Shown here in pieces: positions 1 through 12,700 of a stretch of DNA of 64,000 nt (position 1 is its first letter; every line of letters starts with the position of its first letter). Under the pieces are notes generated by a model. That model saw only the letters and a program-made list of their open reading frames with translations, searched no databases and was not told the origin of the DNA. Both the position numbers and the translations under genes were made by a program. The DNA comes from Ostreococcus lucimarinus CCE9901. Taxonomy: Eukaryota; Chlorophyta; Mamiellophyceae; Mamiellales; Bathycoccaceae. The stretch spans positions 1-64,000 of the forward strand of contig NC_009374.1 in the NCBI RefSeq assembly GCF_000092065.1, written 5' to 3'.

Positions 1-163
1 AACCCTAAACCCTAAACCCTAAACCCTAAACCCTAAACCCTAAACCCTAAACCCTAAACCCTAAACCCTAAACCCTAAACCCTAAACCCTAAACCCTAAA
101 CCCTAAACCCTAAACCCTAAACCCTAAACCCTAAACCCTAAACCCTAAACCCTAAACCCTAAA
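1..163. repeat. Telomere repeat array (CCCTAAA)n
   Basis: Perfect head-to-tail CCCTAAA units, about 23 copies, run from the first base to about 163. This is the plant-type telomere repeat, C-rich strand reading inwards, so the window begins at a chromosome end. The array breaks off into degenerate telomere-like words (for example CCCTAG) at once. Confidence 0.97.
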
Positions 164-737
164 CTCGAACCCTAGCCCTCCAAACCCTAGTTTACCCCGC
201 CCCGCCTAACGTAGTCCTCAACCCAAAACCGGTATCACACATTTTCAAAAAAACCCAAACCGCGGCCTACGCCCGCGTCGACGTAAAGGTCCGGGTCGCC
301 GCCGGCACCCAGAGGTCCGCGAAACGCGCGCGTACACAGATGCAAATGCGTGTTTCATGCGTGTGCGCGAAATTCCAGCGTCGTCGACCGCCAGTGTAGT
401 GGTTCTGGTGACCCCTTTACTCGCGCAACTTTCAGGGCGCCAGAAGCGTCATGTTCCAGAGAAACTGCTAACCCTAGTTTCTAACCCTAGTTTCTAACCC
501 TAGTTTCAGGGAGGCGGGTGCGGCGACGCGCGCTGGGAGACGACGCGGGGACGACGACGACGTGCGTGCGAGTAGCGCGAACGCTCGTTTTTTTCGTCTT
601 CTGTTGTCTTCACAAAGGAGCAAATCATTTTCTAAGTTTCTACGCTTTCGTTCAACAAGGTGTTGTCAGCGGTGTAATCTTGCGTGGCGGTGATTCGACC
701 ATCGTCGAGCGCGCGGGCCTTCCACGCTTCCCGCGAG
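164..737. repeat. Subtelomeric spacer with degenerate telomere-like repeats
   Basis: Gene-free stretch between the telomere and the dynein stop codon. It holds scattered CCCTAG/CCCTAA words around 170-190 and three tandem 13-bp copies of CTAACCCTAGTTT at 468-506. An open frame at 518-778 has no recognisable features and overlaps the 3' end of the dynein gene, so it is not called. I see no transposon. Confidence 0.7.
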
Positions 738-3700
738 TCAGTTCGACAGCGACAGCAGTAGAGCGGTGCCGCGCTTGATCCACTGCGATGGGTCGACGCC
801 GCCCGCATCTAGGTCGACCATCGTGACGAACGACGGGCGCTCGCGCGTCCCCGTCCTGCGACCGTACATATACAGCGGCGCTTGATACGTGACGTTCGAC
901 GCGGACGCTTTGTTCTTCCGCTCCGTAGGTTTGAAGTGCATCACGGGCATTTTGACGATGAGTTTCATGGTGTCCGGTTCACATAAGCACTTTTTCTCGT
1001 GATTCCAACCCGCACCTTCCAGGTAGAGATCTCGAACGTAGACGCCGTCCTCTGGCGATTGATCGCTGTCGCTTTCGTCGACGATTGAGAATGAAAACGA
1101 GAGCGCGTCGATGGCGATGCCGTCTCGTCGCGCCGTCATCTGGAGTACAGACGTCAGAAAGCACGTCGGATACGTAAATCCGCCCAACCAGTAAGTCTTG
1201 GGATACGTTCCGTGTCCCCACGCGGAGAGCTGTTCGACACGACAAATCAAGTCGAGCGTCCATGAAGTCAAAGGCTTGAGAGACGGATACGCCTTGAGAA
1301 ACGCAGCTGGGACTTTGTTTGCCGCCAACGCATCGTACACGTCATCCAGCTCGCTCGACATCAGAACCGTTCCATTTATGCCCTTGCGAAGTCGTTGCAA
1401 AGTGAGGGAAAGCGTACCCAGTAGCGCGTTGTAGCGCTCGATTTCTTGGAGCAAATTGACGTTGAGAGGGCTCATGTCTGTGCTTTTTTTCTGCGCGATC
1501 GCTCCGTAATCCAGCGGTTTGGGAATCGTCTCGAGCATTTCGCCGATAACTGCGAGCACGTTTGCCTCCATTTGGGCGGCGGCGCTGGAACTAGAACTCG
1601 CTGTCGAACCGCCGTCGCAGACTTGAAATTTAGCGCTCGCGCTAAGAATGGCTTCGCTTTCCGCAATCATGTAGGAGATGTCAGCGTTTGGATGCTGCCC
1701 AAAAGCGTCGGCTTGATCACTGAGCGGAAGTTTGTTCACAAACTCGCGATGATTTTTGAGTTCATTCGTATTCGACGGGATACAATACACTTTGCCGCTC
1801 GGGCCTTCGCACAATTCGTACGCCGCTTCCTCTCGCAATACGTCTTCGCAAAAGAATTGCAGCAGATACGCTTTAATCACGCGTCTATCGATTTCGTCGG
1901 TCACGCGTCCGCCGTAATTTGCTTCGCCGATTAAATATCGCAACGCATCCCAGGGTGTTTCTTCGTAGCCATCCAAATACGATTTAAGTAAATCGTCAGA
2001 GACGGAAAAATCCGTGTCGTTGAAATCGTACGGAATGTTTAAACCGAGAGTTCCGAACTTTCTACGCTCTAGCAACAGTGCATGGAAGAACGATAACGAA
2101 AACAACAATCGACCATATTTGGTTTTGTTCGCGCATTGCGCGAAAGATTCTTCCGAAACGCAAGTGCTATACAGTCGCGCTAAATTCGCGCGCAAACCTT
2201 TTGGCGGTTCCGTCGTCATTTTCAGACCGCGTTGGAGAATCGCCAGCGGGAACGCGGGAGTCGGATTTGAGGATAGCCAAAGTCTAAAGTTTTCGTGCGG
2301 AGCTTCGCTATCAAAGTCTTCGATGATTTCTTGAAGCTTTGGCAGCCATGAAATCATGAGGTGGCAGTTAGCGAGGAACACCCAGTGGCCTTCCTTTCTT
2401 CCGCGTTCGATGAGTTCGGTCGCAATCGAAGCTTGCCCCTGTCCGAGAGCGACGGTGAACAGCTTGTCGCTCATTCCTTTGCTAGTGGCCAATTGTCTCA
2501 AGTTTGCCACGGGATCGACGCCCGCACTCAAGACAAAGATACACGGAACCTCGCACGCTGAATCGAAATAAACTTCATTCAAGTTGAGCACCGGCGGATC
2601 GACGAATTTTGCGCCAAGATTATCCGCAACAAACTGTCTTATCGCGCTTTCCACACGGTCTAAGCGAAGCGCGCGCAAAATCAAAAGTTTTTGAAGTGCG
2701 CTGAGACTCTCACCCCACGCGCCAGGCAACGCTTGCGTCTCTGGCTTTGAATGTCGATACCAGACTCGCCACTCGTCCGCGTGCATTTCATTTATGGAAG
2801 TTGGAAGGTCTGAGAGAGCATCTTCAAACGCTCGAGCGAGCGCGACGACGTTCGACCACTGATCTGTACTCAACCACGCGCCCACTTCAGCGCGCATGAC
2901 CACTTCGTGTTTCTCGCGCACGCCACCGGCGCTTCCCCGCACGAAATATTGCCACTCAGCCGAAGGTATCGCTCCTTCTTCTGATTGAATGCGAACGCAC
3001 ATTTGTAAGCTGAGAAGAAGTTTATGCGACTCAAATAAGCCTCTGGAGGTGTACCTGTACACGGCGTATGTGTGATAATCGTTCAAGATGGCCAGTCTTT
3101 CGTTGACGTCGACGCTATCTTCGTCCGCGTTTTGCCGGCGCGACTTTGTGATCGACGCGTCGAACAAGCTCGTGTATGCATCCAAGCTAAACTGGTACAT
3201 TGGATCTATATCGGCCAGGTTGTATAACGTAAAGTACAGAATCGTCGCTCGCTTCGCCACAGGGGCGTAAGCCGCAGCTGCGTTCTCAATTTCCACTCCG
3301 GTGGTTTCGGCGACTTTTAGGCTCGCCGTGACTTCCTCACTTGTATTTTTTGAGCGCGTTAAAGAATCGATGAGCTCGATATTATCCAGCAAAGATCCAG
3401 AGGCTCTGCTTAGTAAATCCAAAATTAGGTCTTCGAGTTCACTGAGCTTCCGTTTACCCCGCGCAACCTTTACGACGAGTTCATTCTTTTGCGCGTCGAG
3501 CTCCGGCCTCTCGCGGCGAACGACTAAATCTCTTAGCTGTGCATTCAATCCTTGTTCCTTCACGGTGAAGTTGGTGACGGCGAGCTTGGTGCTCACTTCT
3601 GGCGTGTAGTGCGGATTCATCATTTTTGTCGTGAAATATAGTCGGAACTTTGGCGAGTAATCCAAATCTTTGTCGCCAAGTTTCACAGTTACCGAGCCGC

Positions 3701-6700
3701 CCTTTTTTATGAATACTTTCGCCACGATGTTTTCCAGAATCGGATCTATCGTTTCTTTCACATCCTGAATGAGCACAGGAACGCCGAACTGAATGCCGTG
3801 TTCAACTTGTCGCACCATATCAGGCGCGTGTAAAGTTGTGACGATTAAACCATTCGCCGACTCCATCGATTTGATCCATTTGTTTCCTTGCCCCTGCGGA
3901 TCGATGAGAAGCGGCCATCGATTACCGCGAGTGACGATGACGGCGTTCTCGGTGCTAAACGAATCGGCTGGTAAACCTTGAATATTCCAGTCTCGCACAT
4001 CGGAAGGATTCGCGAGAAAACTCGCAAAGTCAAACTCCAAGGTGCACGGAATCGCCATCTCCTTCAACATTGGCATCCAACAATCCGTCACGAGCGCCTT
4101 GCGATACTCTGATGGAAACGCCCCGGCGTAACTCATGAAAGCTGCGGCAATGCACACATCACCCGGAAGTCGCTCGATCTGCGACTCAAAGTCTTCAATC
4201 GATTTCACCCATCTCTTTTTCTCACCGGATAATCCATCGACTAACGCCTCGGCTCGTTCGAGTTTGAGCTCCAAATCTGCGAGTTCGTTTTCCAACGACG
4301 CCTTATTCGACGCAGACTTTTCGTAATTTTCCTTCAGCGCGGCGACTTTCGCCATCACTTCCGCCAAGTTAGCTTGTGTGAGCGCGAGTGCGTCCTGCTT
4401 GCCTTTGAGCTCGTCTTGTGCTTGCTTGAGCATTAATCTTTTTGGCGCAATTTCCCGCGCGACGTTTCCGTACGAGTACATGGCATGCACCCACTTGCAC
4501 AACCCCTTTGCGGCGTTGGAGACTTTCCCGATGACGTCAGGCTGATAATCGGGATTGTTCACAAACTTTGCGATCTTCGTCAGCAAGCTGTCGACGAGCG
4601 TGTCCTTGTCGAAGTTCAGCAATCGCTCCAAGAATCCAGAGTCGCCAAGCTGCTTCTTCGACTCATCCCATGTCGTCGGCCGCTTGAGTACGGTGAGCAC
4701 ACCCTTTAAGCACAGTTCCACTAGGGCTGGAGGTTTAACGTAAGACTTGAGTTCACCCATGTCCTTTTTCGTCAAAACGTTCAAAGCTGCCTCTGCTTCT
4801 TGGAGCGCAGGCAACGCCTCGTCAAGTTTTAGTTGGCACTCGTCGGCGATTGCATTCGCCTTCTTTGCCTCAACCTCTATGCGCTCCGCCTCCGCGCTCA
4901 CGCGCATACTTTGTTCGTCTGCTGCGCGTTTGTCTTGGACGATGACTTTAAGCAATTCTTCGCAGTCTTTCTTTGCCTGTGCGACGACTGCAGCCTTGTC
5001 CTTGCACACGCTCTGCATTTCACGAACTTGGACTTCTGTTTCCGCGAGCTTGGTCAAACCACCTCGAAGCTTTGTAATTTTCGCGTTGAACTCGCGCTTC
5101 TTTTCCACCATAAGTGCTCTAAAAAAGTTGACAAACTCGATGTAGTTCGTTGGCGTGACGTACATCTTGCGCTTAATCGCATTAAACATTTCATCCGCCG
5201 TCGAAACCGTCGATGCGTGAATCATTCCAAAAATTTTGCACAAGTCCGCTTTCACCTTCGCATTCACGTCGTCGTCTCGTAATTTCTTCATCGCGACTTC
5301 TTCCAACGCGTCAACGGGCCAATCTTTGAACCAATTAATCGTGCAGCAATTAACCAACCCCGGGAACATTCTCGTTCGCTCGCGAAACGCGTCTCCAATT
5401 GGCGACATGCACAAGACGATGTGAAGATTTTGCATCACTCGCTCCATGAAGAATGCGAAAAGCTCGTCGTGAGTCACCGCACGAATACTCTGTGCTTTTG
5501 CGATCTTGCGCATATCCTCGCAAATCGCGCTAATTTCATCCTTTGCAAATAAACCTGGTATTTCCCCAGACGTCAACGCGTTGTTCACGTCCTCCAGAAA
5601 AGTCTCTTTGACGATTTGCGTGTCATCCAACACGAACACCGTAGGCTTGCCGGCGACTCCTGTTTGACGATACAGTGATTTGAGATCTTCCCTGAATTCG
5701 AGCTGCTTGTAGTTCTTCGTGATCTCGATTGAAAATGATTTCATCTCGGCAACGTAAGCAGCGAGTCGAGCGAGCGATTTGCGACCGCTTCCACCAACGC
5801 CCACAAGCATCGCGTGTCCGCGAGGTTGAGTCAAGACACGGTGTATTCGACAAACGTGCATTATTGCGTCGTTGAAAAGTACGAGATCCATAGGCGCGTT
5901 GCCCGGTTCCAATCCGTAGTCTTCAAGCTTTTCTGTGAGAAACTCTTTCAAGGCCGGCGCGTCGACGACGGCTTCGTACGGCGGAACATCTAAACCTTGG
6001 CGCATGAATGATACGAATGGATGACATTCATTGAGTTTCTCGTCGACTTCACTCGCGACAGACGTCGTCGCACCCGTCGAGAGCACCTCATTCCACGAGA
6101 CTCCGAAGTGTAGTCGCATGTTGGTGTCGATTTGCCTCCTGAGCCACGACGAATCGTTGACATCCCAAAGACGATCACCAAAGACACGCAAGTTTTCGTG
6201 AATCCACAGTTGCAAGATGGACTCTTTCGAGTCGTAAAACTGTTTTGTAGCGCGAGTGACTCCTTGAATGACTTTTGCGAGATCGCGAGTGTTGAACAGA
6301 TAATGACTCTTCGTCGGAGTCGGGAGAAGTTCGCGAGCGAGGGAGTTGTACACCGCTATGGACGCCTTGGCAATAGTCGTGCCGATCGATGCGATCGATT
6401 GGTCGAACCCACCCTGCGTTTCCCCAAGAATTGTGCCATAAATACGCTCAAGCTGTGCGTCGGATGGATCCACCATGTTTAGAACCGCAAAAATGGATAG
6501 AACACGCTGCGAGAACGGATTTCTGCCGCCGCCCGGGGGCGCCATCGCCGCGAGAAGCTTCATATCACTGACGTGTGTTCGCTCTTGCTTCGATCGGTCA
6601 TACCAAAACCCATTGTCATGCCATAATTTTAGCAACTCGAGCGGAGGGATGAAACCAAACTCGCTCTTCTTCGGCATGTTCAAATCGTCAATTGCCAGGA

Positions 6701-9700
6701 TGAGCTTTCGACCGCCGGGAGGCGCGAGGCTTCCTTTTGAGCGCTTCTCAAGCTTACCTTCGATTGTTTCCTGAAGCGAATTTGAGCTCGTTTGTGCACT
6801 GAATGTTATTCTACTTCCAATGTATCCTTCTGGTAGCTCGGAAAGACAAGAGTCTACCACCATTGATTTACCCGCGCCGACGTTACCGACGATGAGAGTG
6901 TTCATGCCGGCTTTGAGAAGTAGCGTCGCTAGATGCTTTGTACGGACGGAATCGACGGTGGGAATCATGATCTTGAAGAACGGCGTGTTTTCGTGAGGTA
7001 AATGATAGGTAGGTATCTTCTCCACCCAAGGCACGAACGCACGGCGCTCCGCGTCGTAGTAAAAGTCGAAGACAGTTGTGTCCGTCGGCGCCGACGCCGG
7101 CGTGTGCGGGAACAGCTTCAAAGGCATTATACGGTGAAGCATTGCGTCGAAACGTAAGCGGCTTGCGTGATCAATTGACCCTCCTATCGACCAGACTATA
7201 CAAAACACAAAAATAGGCTCTACGTCCCCGACGCTCTGGATGTGGTGCGCATCGAACAACGTCGTAAACTGATGAATGCTCGCTAACTCATCCGTCGCCA
7301 CGGGCTCTCGACATTTTGAACGCTTGAACCCCAAAACTTCGTCCATGTACTTGTCCATGCAGTTAGACAGCGCGTCTTCTATGTCTACATCACTGCGATC
7401 TCTATTTTTTCGTTCACATCGCCAGCTCGCCACGTACGGCTGCCAACCAAGATCTTCGACGTTGAAATAAATCATTCCAGCTCTCGAGACCGTCGCTGGC
7501 GAAGCCTGCGACAGATCTTCGACTTCAAACAAAATTGAAACTTGCGGGCTCATCATGATTCGTTCGCCCGAAAGCAACGTTAAAAGTTTATTGTCGTCCA
7601 AGAGCGTATTCATACTTTCAATCCACAGCGTATCGACGGGCCCGTCCATGAGAATCCATTTCTGATTCGCCGATTCGTCTTTGCACACGTTTCGCATAAT
7701 TTTGGCCAAAACTCCGTCAGACCATTCGTGTGTTGCTTCATCGAATGACCCGTACAGTTCGTCGTTCGACAACGCGAGTGGGTTGATTGGATACACTTCG
7801 ACATTTTGGAAATCGCCTTGAACGCCGCTTTGTTTCAAGCGCGACATGGCCTTGATCAGAATTTCTCGCGCCCGAGTTTTGCCCGAGCCAGTTTTACCGA
7901 CAATCATGTTACCGTGTCGGGCCGATTTGCAATCGAAAATTTGCACAATCTTGGAAATCCATGCGTCCACTGGTTGCAAATTGTTCAGTCGGCACTCCTG
8001 GACGAGTGCCTCTCGCAGAGTAGCCGAGTCCTCATGCGGCGCGTTGACTTCAGGGAACAAGTCGTTGAGAAGAGCCTTGAATAGTGGAATATCAATGTAC
8101 ACGAGCTTTGGAATAATCAGGTCTCTCATCGCGTTGAATAAGATCAATTGTTCGTCGGCTTGCGGAGCTTGACGCTTCTTCGCGCCAGCGGCTCGAGATA
8201 TTGGAATGATGAAAGAACGCAAGGTGTAATCGTAGTGATCTTGCTTACTGAGCTGTTGCTGACTGAGCTCCATGATTGCAACCATTTTCTTGGCCAGCGG
8301 TTTCGCGTTTGTGAAGCCTTCGCTGAACATCATGATCTCGGCAATCAAACAAAAATCTGGAACCATCATTGACACTGGCCTCACGATTGCTTTGAGATTG
8401 TCGGGCAATTCGGCGCGACCGGCGTAGCCTGGATTCATGGTGACGAAGACACCGCATGACGGTATCAAGCGAATACGCTGACCTTCAAAATCGAACATCT
8501 TCAAGTTCTGCTTCACGGCGGCCATGACGACGCTAATTTGTGTCGCCACCACTGACAGTACCTCCACCGTGATACGGTTAAATTCGTCCAGACACGCCCA
8601 TGCGCCAGTTTGCGCGAGCCCACTAAACATCTTACCCGTCATCTTGTAGTCTACGCCATCCGAACAATTGAATACAATCACGTACCGCGCTAAAGCCTTG
8701 CCAAAATCTTTCACGGTTTCTGTTTTACCAGTTCCCGCCGGTCCGAGTGGGTTTCCGCCTCGACGCGTAAACATAGCGGCACCGAGCGTCATGTAGCAGC
8801 GATCGGTAAGTGGTGTCACAACCAGGCGGCCATTGTTACCTTGGTATTCATATCCATAGTCGAAAACACTGAGCACTTGCTTCACAGTGCAATGCCTCGT
8901 CTCGCGATCCCAATAAAATCGTAACTGTGACACCCACTCAAAATCGTTGGGAGAAGAGCATCCGGTCTTGATGAGTTTTTCTATCGCATCGCGCGCGTGT
9001 ACTTCGATAGTGATCAATGCCGTCACTTTCTTGCGAGTCACTTTGTCGAGTGGTGTGCGCGTAAGCTCAACAAGTTTATTCAAGTATTGAATCCATTTAC
9101 GCCGTAACTTTTTCAGCGCCTCCTTCACGTTCTCCGGATCTCGAAGCGCCCTCTCGCACTCCATCGTCCACGAAATGCAACCAGCGGTAATCAACATCTG
9201 TCCAGGATTGTCTTTCACCCATTTATCTTTTTTGATTCCCTTCGCGCGGCACTGCTCGAACGTGCTCGCCAAATGTGTCCTTGTTGCGGAGTACATCGCC
9301 GCCTCGACTGTGTTCAGCCATTCCTCCGGTCGGCCCTCGGTGCGGATAGGATTATCGAACGGGATCGTTTCGCCGTCAGGAGAAGTCATTGCGACAGATT
9401 CACAATGTCTTCGACCGGTCAAGGGATCGGGAGCGTACATCTCTAACTTTTTAATGCCCTCAAACATCCCCTTCAGATGTGGCTGGATGTTCTGCGGTTC
9501 CTTCGCTTGTCCCAAAATTTGCAGTAAATCGTCGTTGCTGAGGAAATAAAAGCGCGGAAACATCTGGCGCTTCGACTCAAGGTAATCATCGAGTGACTTT
9601 TGTATGCGCTCGAGATTCGAATCCATTGCGCTCAGCTCATTGAGAAGAGACACGTCTGGGGTGTCGCCAATGTCGGGCGCGCGCATCGCCGTGCACGCCA

Positions 9701-12700
9701 AAACGACGTTGCTCGTCTTGTGCATTTCTTGCATGAGCTTGATAAAACGCGTATTAATCGTGCCAAACATTTCCGTTTCACTAGGAAGCTGACGCGCGAT
9801 GTCTTCACTGCCAATAAAGATATTCTCCAAGTACATCCACGCTAGTTGAACTTTGAGCACCATCTCGACGACGTCATTTACTACACCGAGCGTCTTTTCC
9901 CACGACGTAATTGTGCGCTCAAAGACGGAGAAAAATTTGCTCGCTTTTAAAGTACTCAGAGTTACGGTATTGTCTTCCAATGCGGTAAATATATCATCTG
10001 CACTTCTCAACTTCATCACGTCGTCGCGCCCTTCCTTGAACGGACCGGTGTCGAGAACAACGTTTGTCCAGACGTCGGCGATGCCGCGCAGCGTATTCTC
10101 CACGGATAATTCCTTCGTAGCATCCGTGCTAATTTCGGAAATGGCTTCGGCGTAATGGTCCAAGCCAAGTTCAACGACTTTATCCAGAGTGAAACCTTCG
10201 CTTGTGGGATCGAATTGCTTGCCACATGCCTCCATGACGAGTTCCCAGTGTCGTCGACGAACCGCCGGATTACGCATGTCAACGATGAGCGGCATGATGC
10301 GCTTGAACGAATCAACCGTATCTTTCAAACTGATCCAAGTTCCCCACTCCTTGACCTTACCTCGCCCGAGCTTGGTGATTTGTTTGTACAAAAGAGTAGC
10401 GCCGTTTTCCATGGACTCGACATCTAGGTCATTAAATTTACCATCCTTCCAACCTTCGTACAAGTCGTTCCATTCTCGCACCACTCGCCAAACCATCTTG
10501 AGTTGTTCCAAGTCGGCTTTTAATTCTTCCATATCGACCAGTGTGGGTGGAGCGAGATCTTCAAATACAACCAAACCGTTCAGTATCACACGCAGTCGAT
10601 GATCAAACTGTTCGATGACCTCATCAACGCCCGCGATAAACTCCCACGACTTGTCGCACGCGCGTTTCGCGCACGCCGGGTGCGTCTGCATCGGCGCCAA
10701 ACGGTCGAATTTCACTTTATACTCTCTCGCATCTTTTTCGAGTTGCACGATTGATGTTCGCAGTTCATTCTGAAACACATCTTTTGTCGCATCGAGGCTT
10801 GACTCGATCTTCTCTAGCTGAAACTTGAACTCTTCAAACTTGTCATCGATGGACGCCAAGCGCTGAGATTCCGTCTCCGTGACGTCTACGAATTCGTTCA
10901 AAATACGAAAACTATCGCGCGGCTTGACGAATGATGCAGGAACAGAGTCAACGTTTGTTTGTAGTTGCTTGAGTTCGCTCACGTGCTTGACGAGCTCATT
11001 TATGTCACTCGGTGGCTGTTCGAAACGGGCGACACTCATTTCAAAGTATCTCATAACGTCGTCGATTTCAGTCGCCGCCTTGGCGCGTAATTCTGAAATC
11101 ATGCCTTGCACGTTATTCTGAGCTAAAGCCAAAAGACTTTGCTTGAGATATCCACATTCGATTCTGACGAACCCGATCACATGCGTGTGCTCTTCACTTC
11201 TGACGTCCTCCATCGACTCCTGCACGCGATGAATGCGGGCTTCAATCGCGCTGTTGTCGCTGACGTCGACGGCGTTTTCTCGCCACAAGTGGAAATAGCG
11301 CTCCTCCCAACGTGCGGCAAATCTCATCAAATCTTCGGCGATGTCTTTCACCGAGTTTGTGACACTCGATCTTACGCGCGAAATCATATCCCGGTTATCA
11401 CGCAGCAATCTATCTTGAATGGACTCGTTCAGCGGAGATATTTGAGGCACGGAGCCGTACGCATCGAGCGCGGCGTCGAAAACGGTGTTGATGGTTTCGC
11501 ACAATTGCGTGGTTTGCGGTGAAGTTTCGACTCGCATGGTGCCAACATCGCAGGATGAAAGGTTCATGCTCATCAGCACGACTGGTTTCAATGGAGCGCA
11601 GTCAGACTCCACTCGGCCCATCGTGAGATGCAAATGAGATAGCGTGCGCAACAAGACCTTGCGCAATGCACGAACGACGGCGTCTTCAATGTCCTTGATA
11701 TATGCGATCCACGCTTCACTGGCGGTGTCAACGTCACCGATGCTCTGTCGCTGATGTGAAGTGAGATGTAAGATAGTCGCACTTGTTTCTCCGAACTTCG
11801 AGCGAATATGAACGGTTTCCTGTTCGTAGATGTTCTTAAATTCGTCCAGCGGGTCGACGTGGTCACCTTCCCTGCGCCGTAATGAAACCGCCGAGAGTTC
11901 TTCGAGAATTTCAGTGATGCGCGCAGCCGATCCTCTAAACTTTTCCAAACTTTCACTCATAAACGAGCAGAGTTTGTCCGACTCTGCACAAAAAGCGTCG
12001 ATGGTGGAGATTTCGGAGCGCCATGTCAGCTCTTTTGACGCCGCGGCGAAAAGATTTTTCAAAATATCGACATTTGCGCGGAAAAGACGATTGACGTGCT
12101 TGTCGCGACCGATTTGCCGCAATAACGTGTTGTTCCTTTCGACGAGCGAACTCAATCGTTCGCACAACGCATCATGGGCACAGCGCATACCACCAAACGC
12201 GACTTCTTTGATATTGGCAGGTACTTCTCGAGACATGGATGCGAATCCTCGAGCATCCTCGCACGCAACGCCTACGTCGACGGCGTACGTGATGAACAAT
12301 AACCCATCATCGTCGGCGCGTAGCAAAGGCTGATCAAGGCGCTCTTCGACGTTCATTGCGTTCACATAAACGACCCATTCGTCGTATTTTTCGTTGATAA
12401 AGCGCTCTATTTGTGGAATGGTTAAATCGTACACGGCGAGCAAATCCACGGATTCGGGCAGTTGCGGTAGCGCACCCTCCGCGTGTGCCCTTCGTAACTC
12501 ACCGAAGTCGTTCTCGAGACGATGCAGCAATGTATTGGCCCAGTGCACGGCACCGAACGTTCGAGGCAAGCTCGATTCTATCGGAGGCTTCATCCGATTT
12601 GCGTCAAACTGTCGTTTGGCACACTGCAAATCCTCGGCAAACATAGAGTACGCGCGAGCGGCGCAAGATTCGACTGCGCGAACAACACCATCTCGACGTG

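Noticed and set aside
518-778. 86-codon open frame at the chromosome end
   Set aside because: Overlaps the dynein 3' end on the other strand, has no recognisable domain and lies in degenerate subtelomeric DNA.
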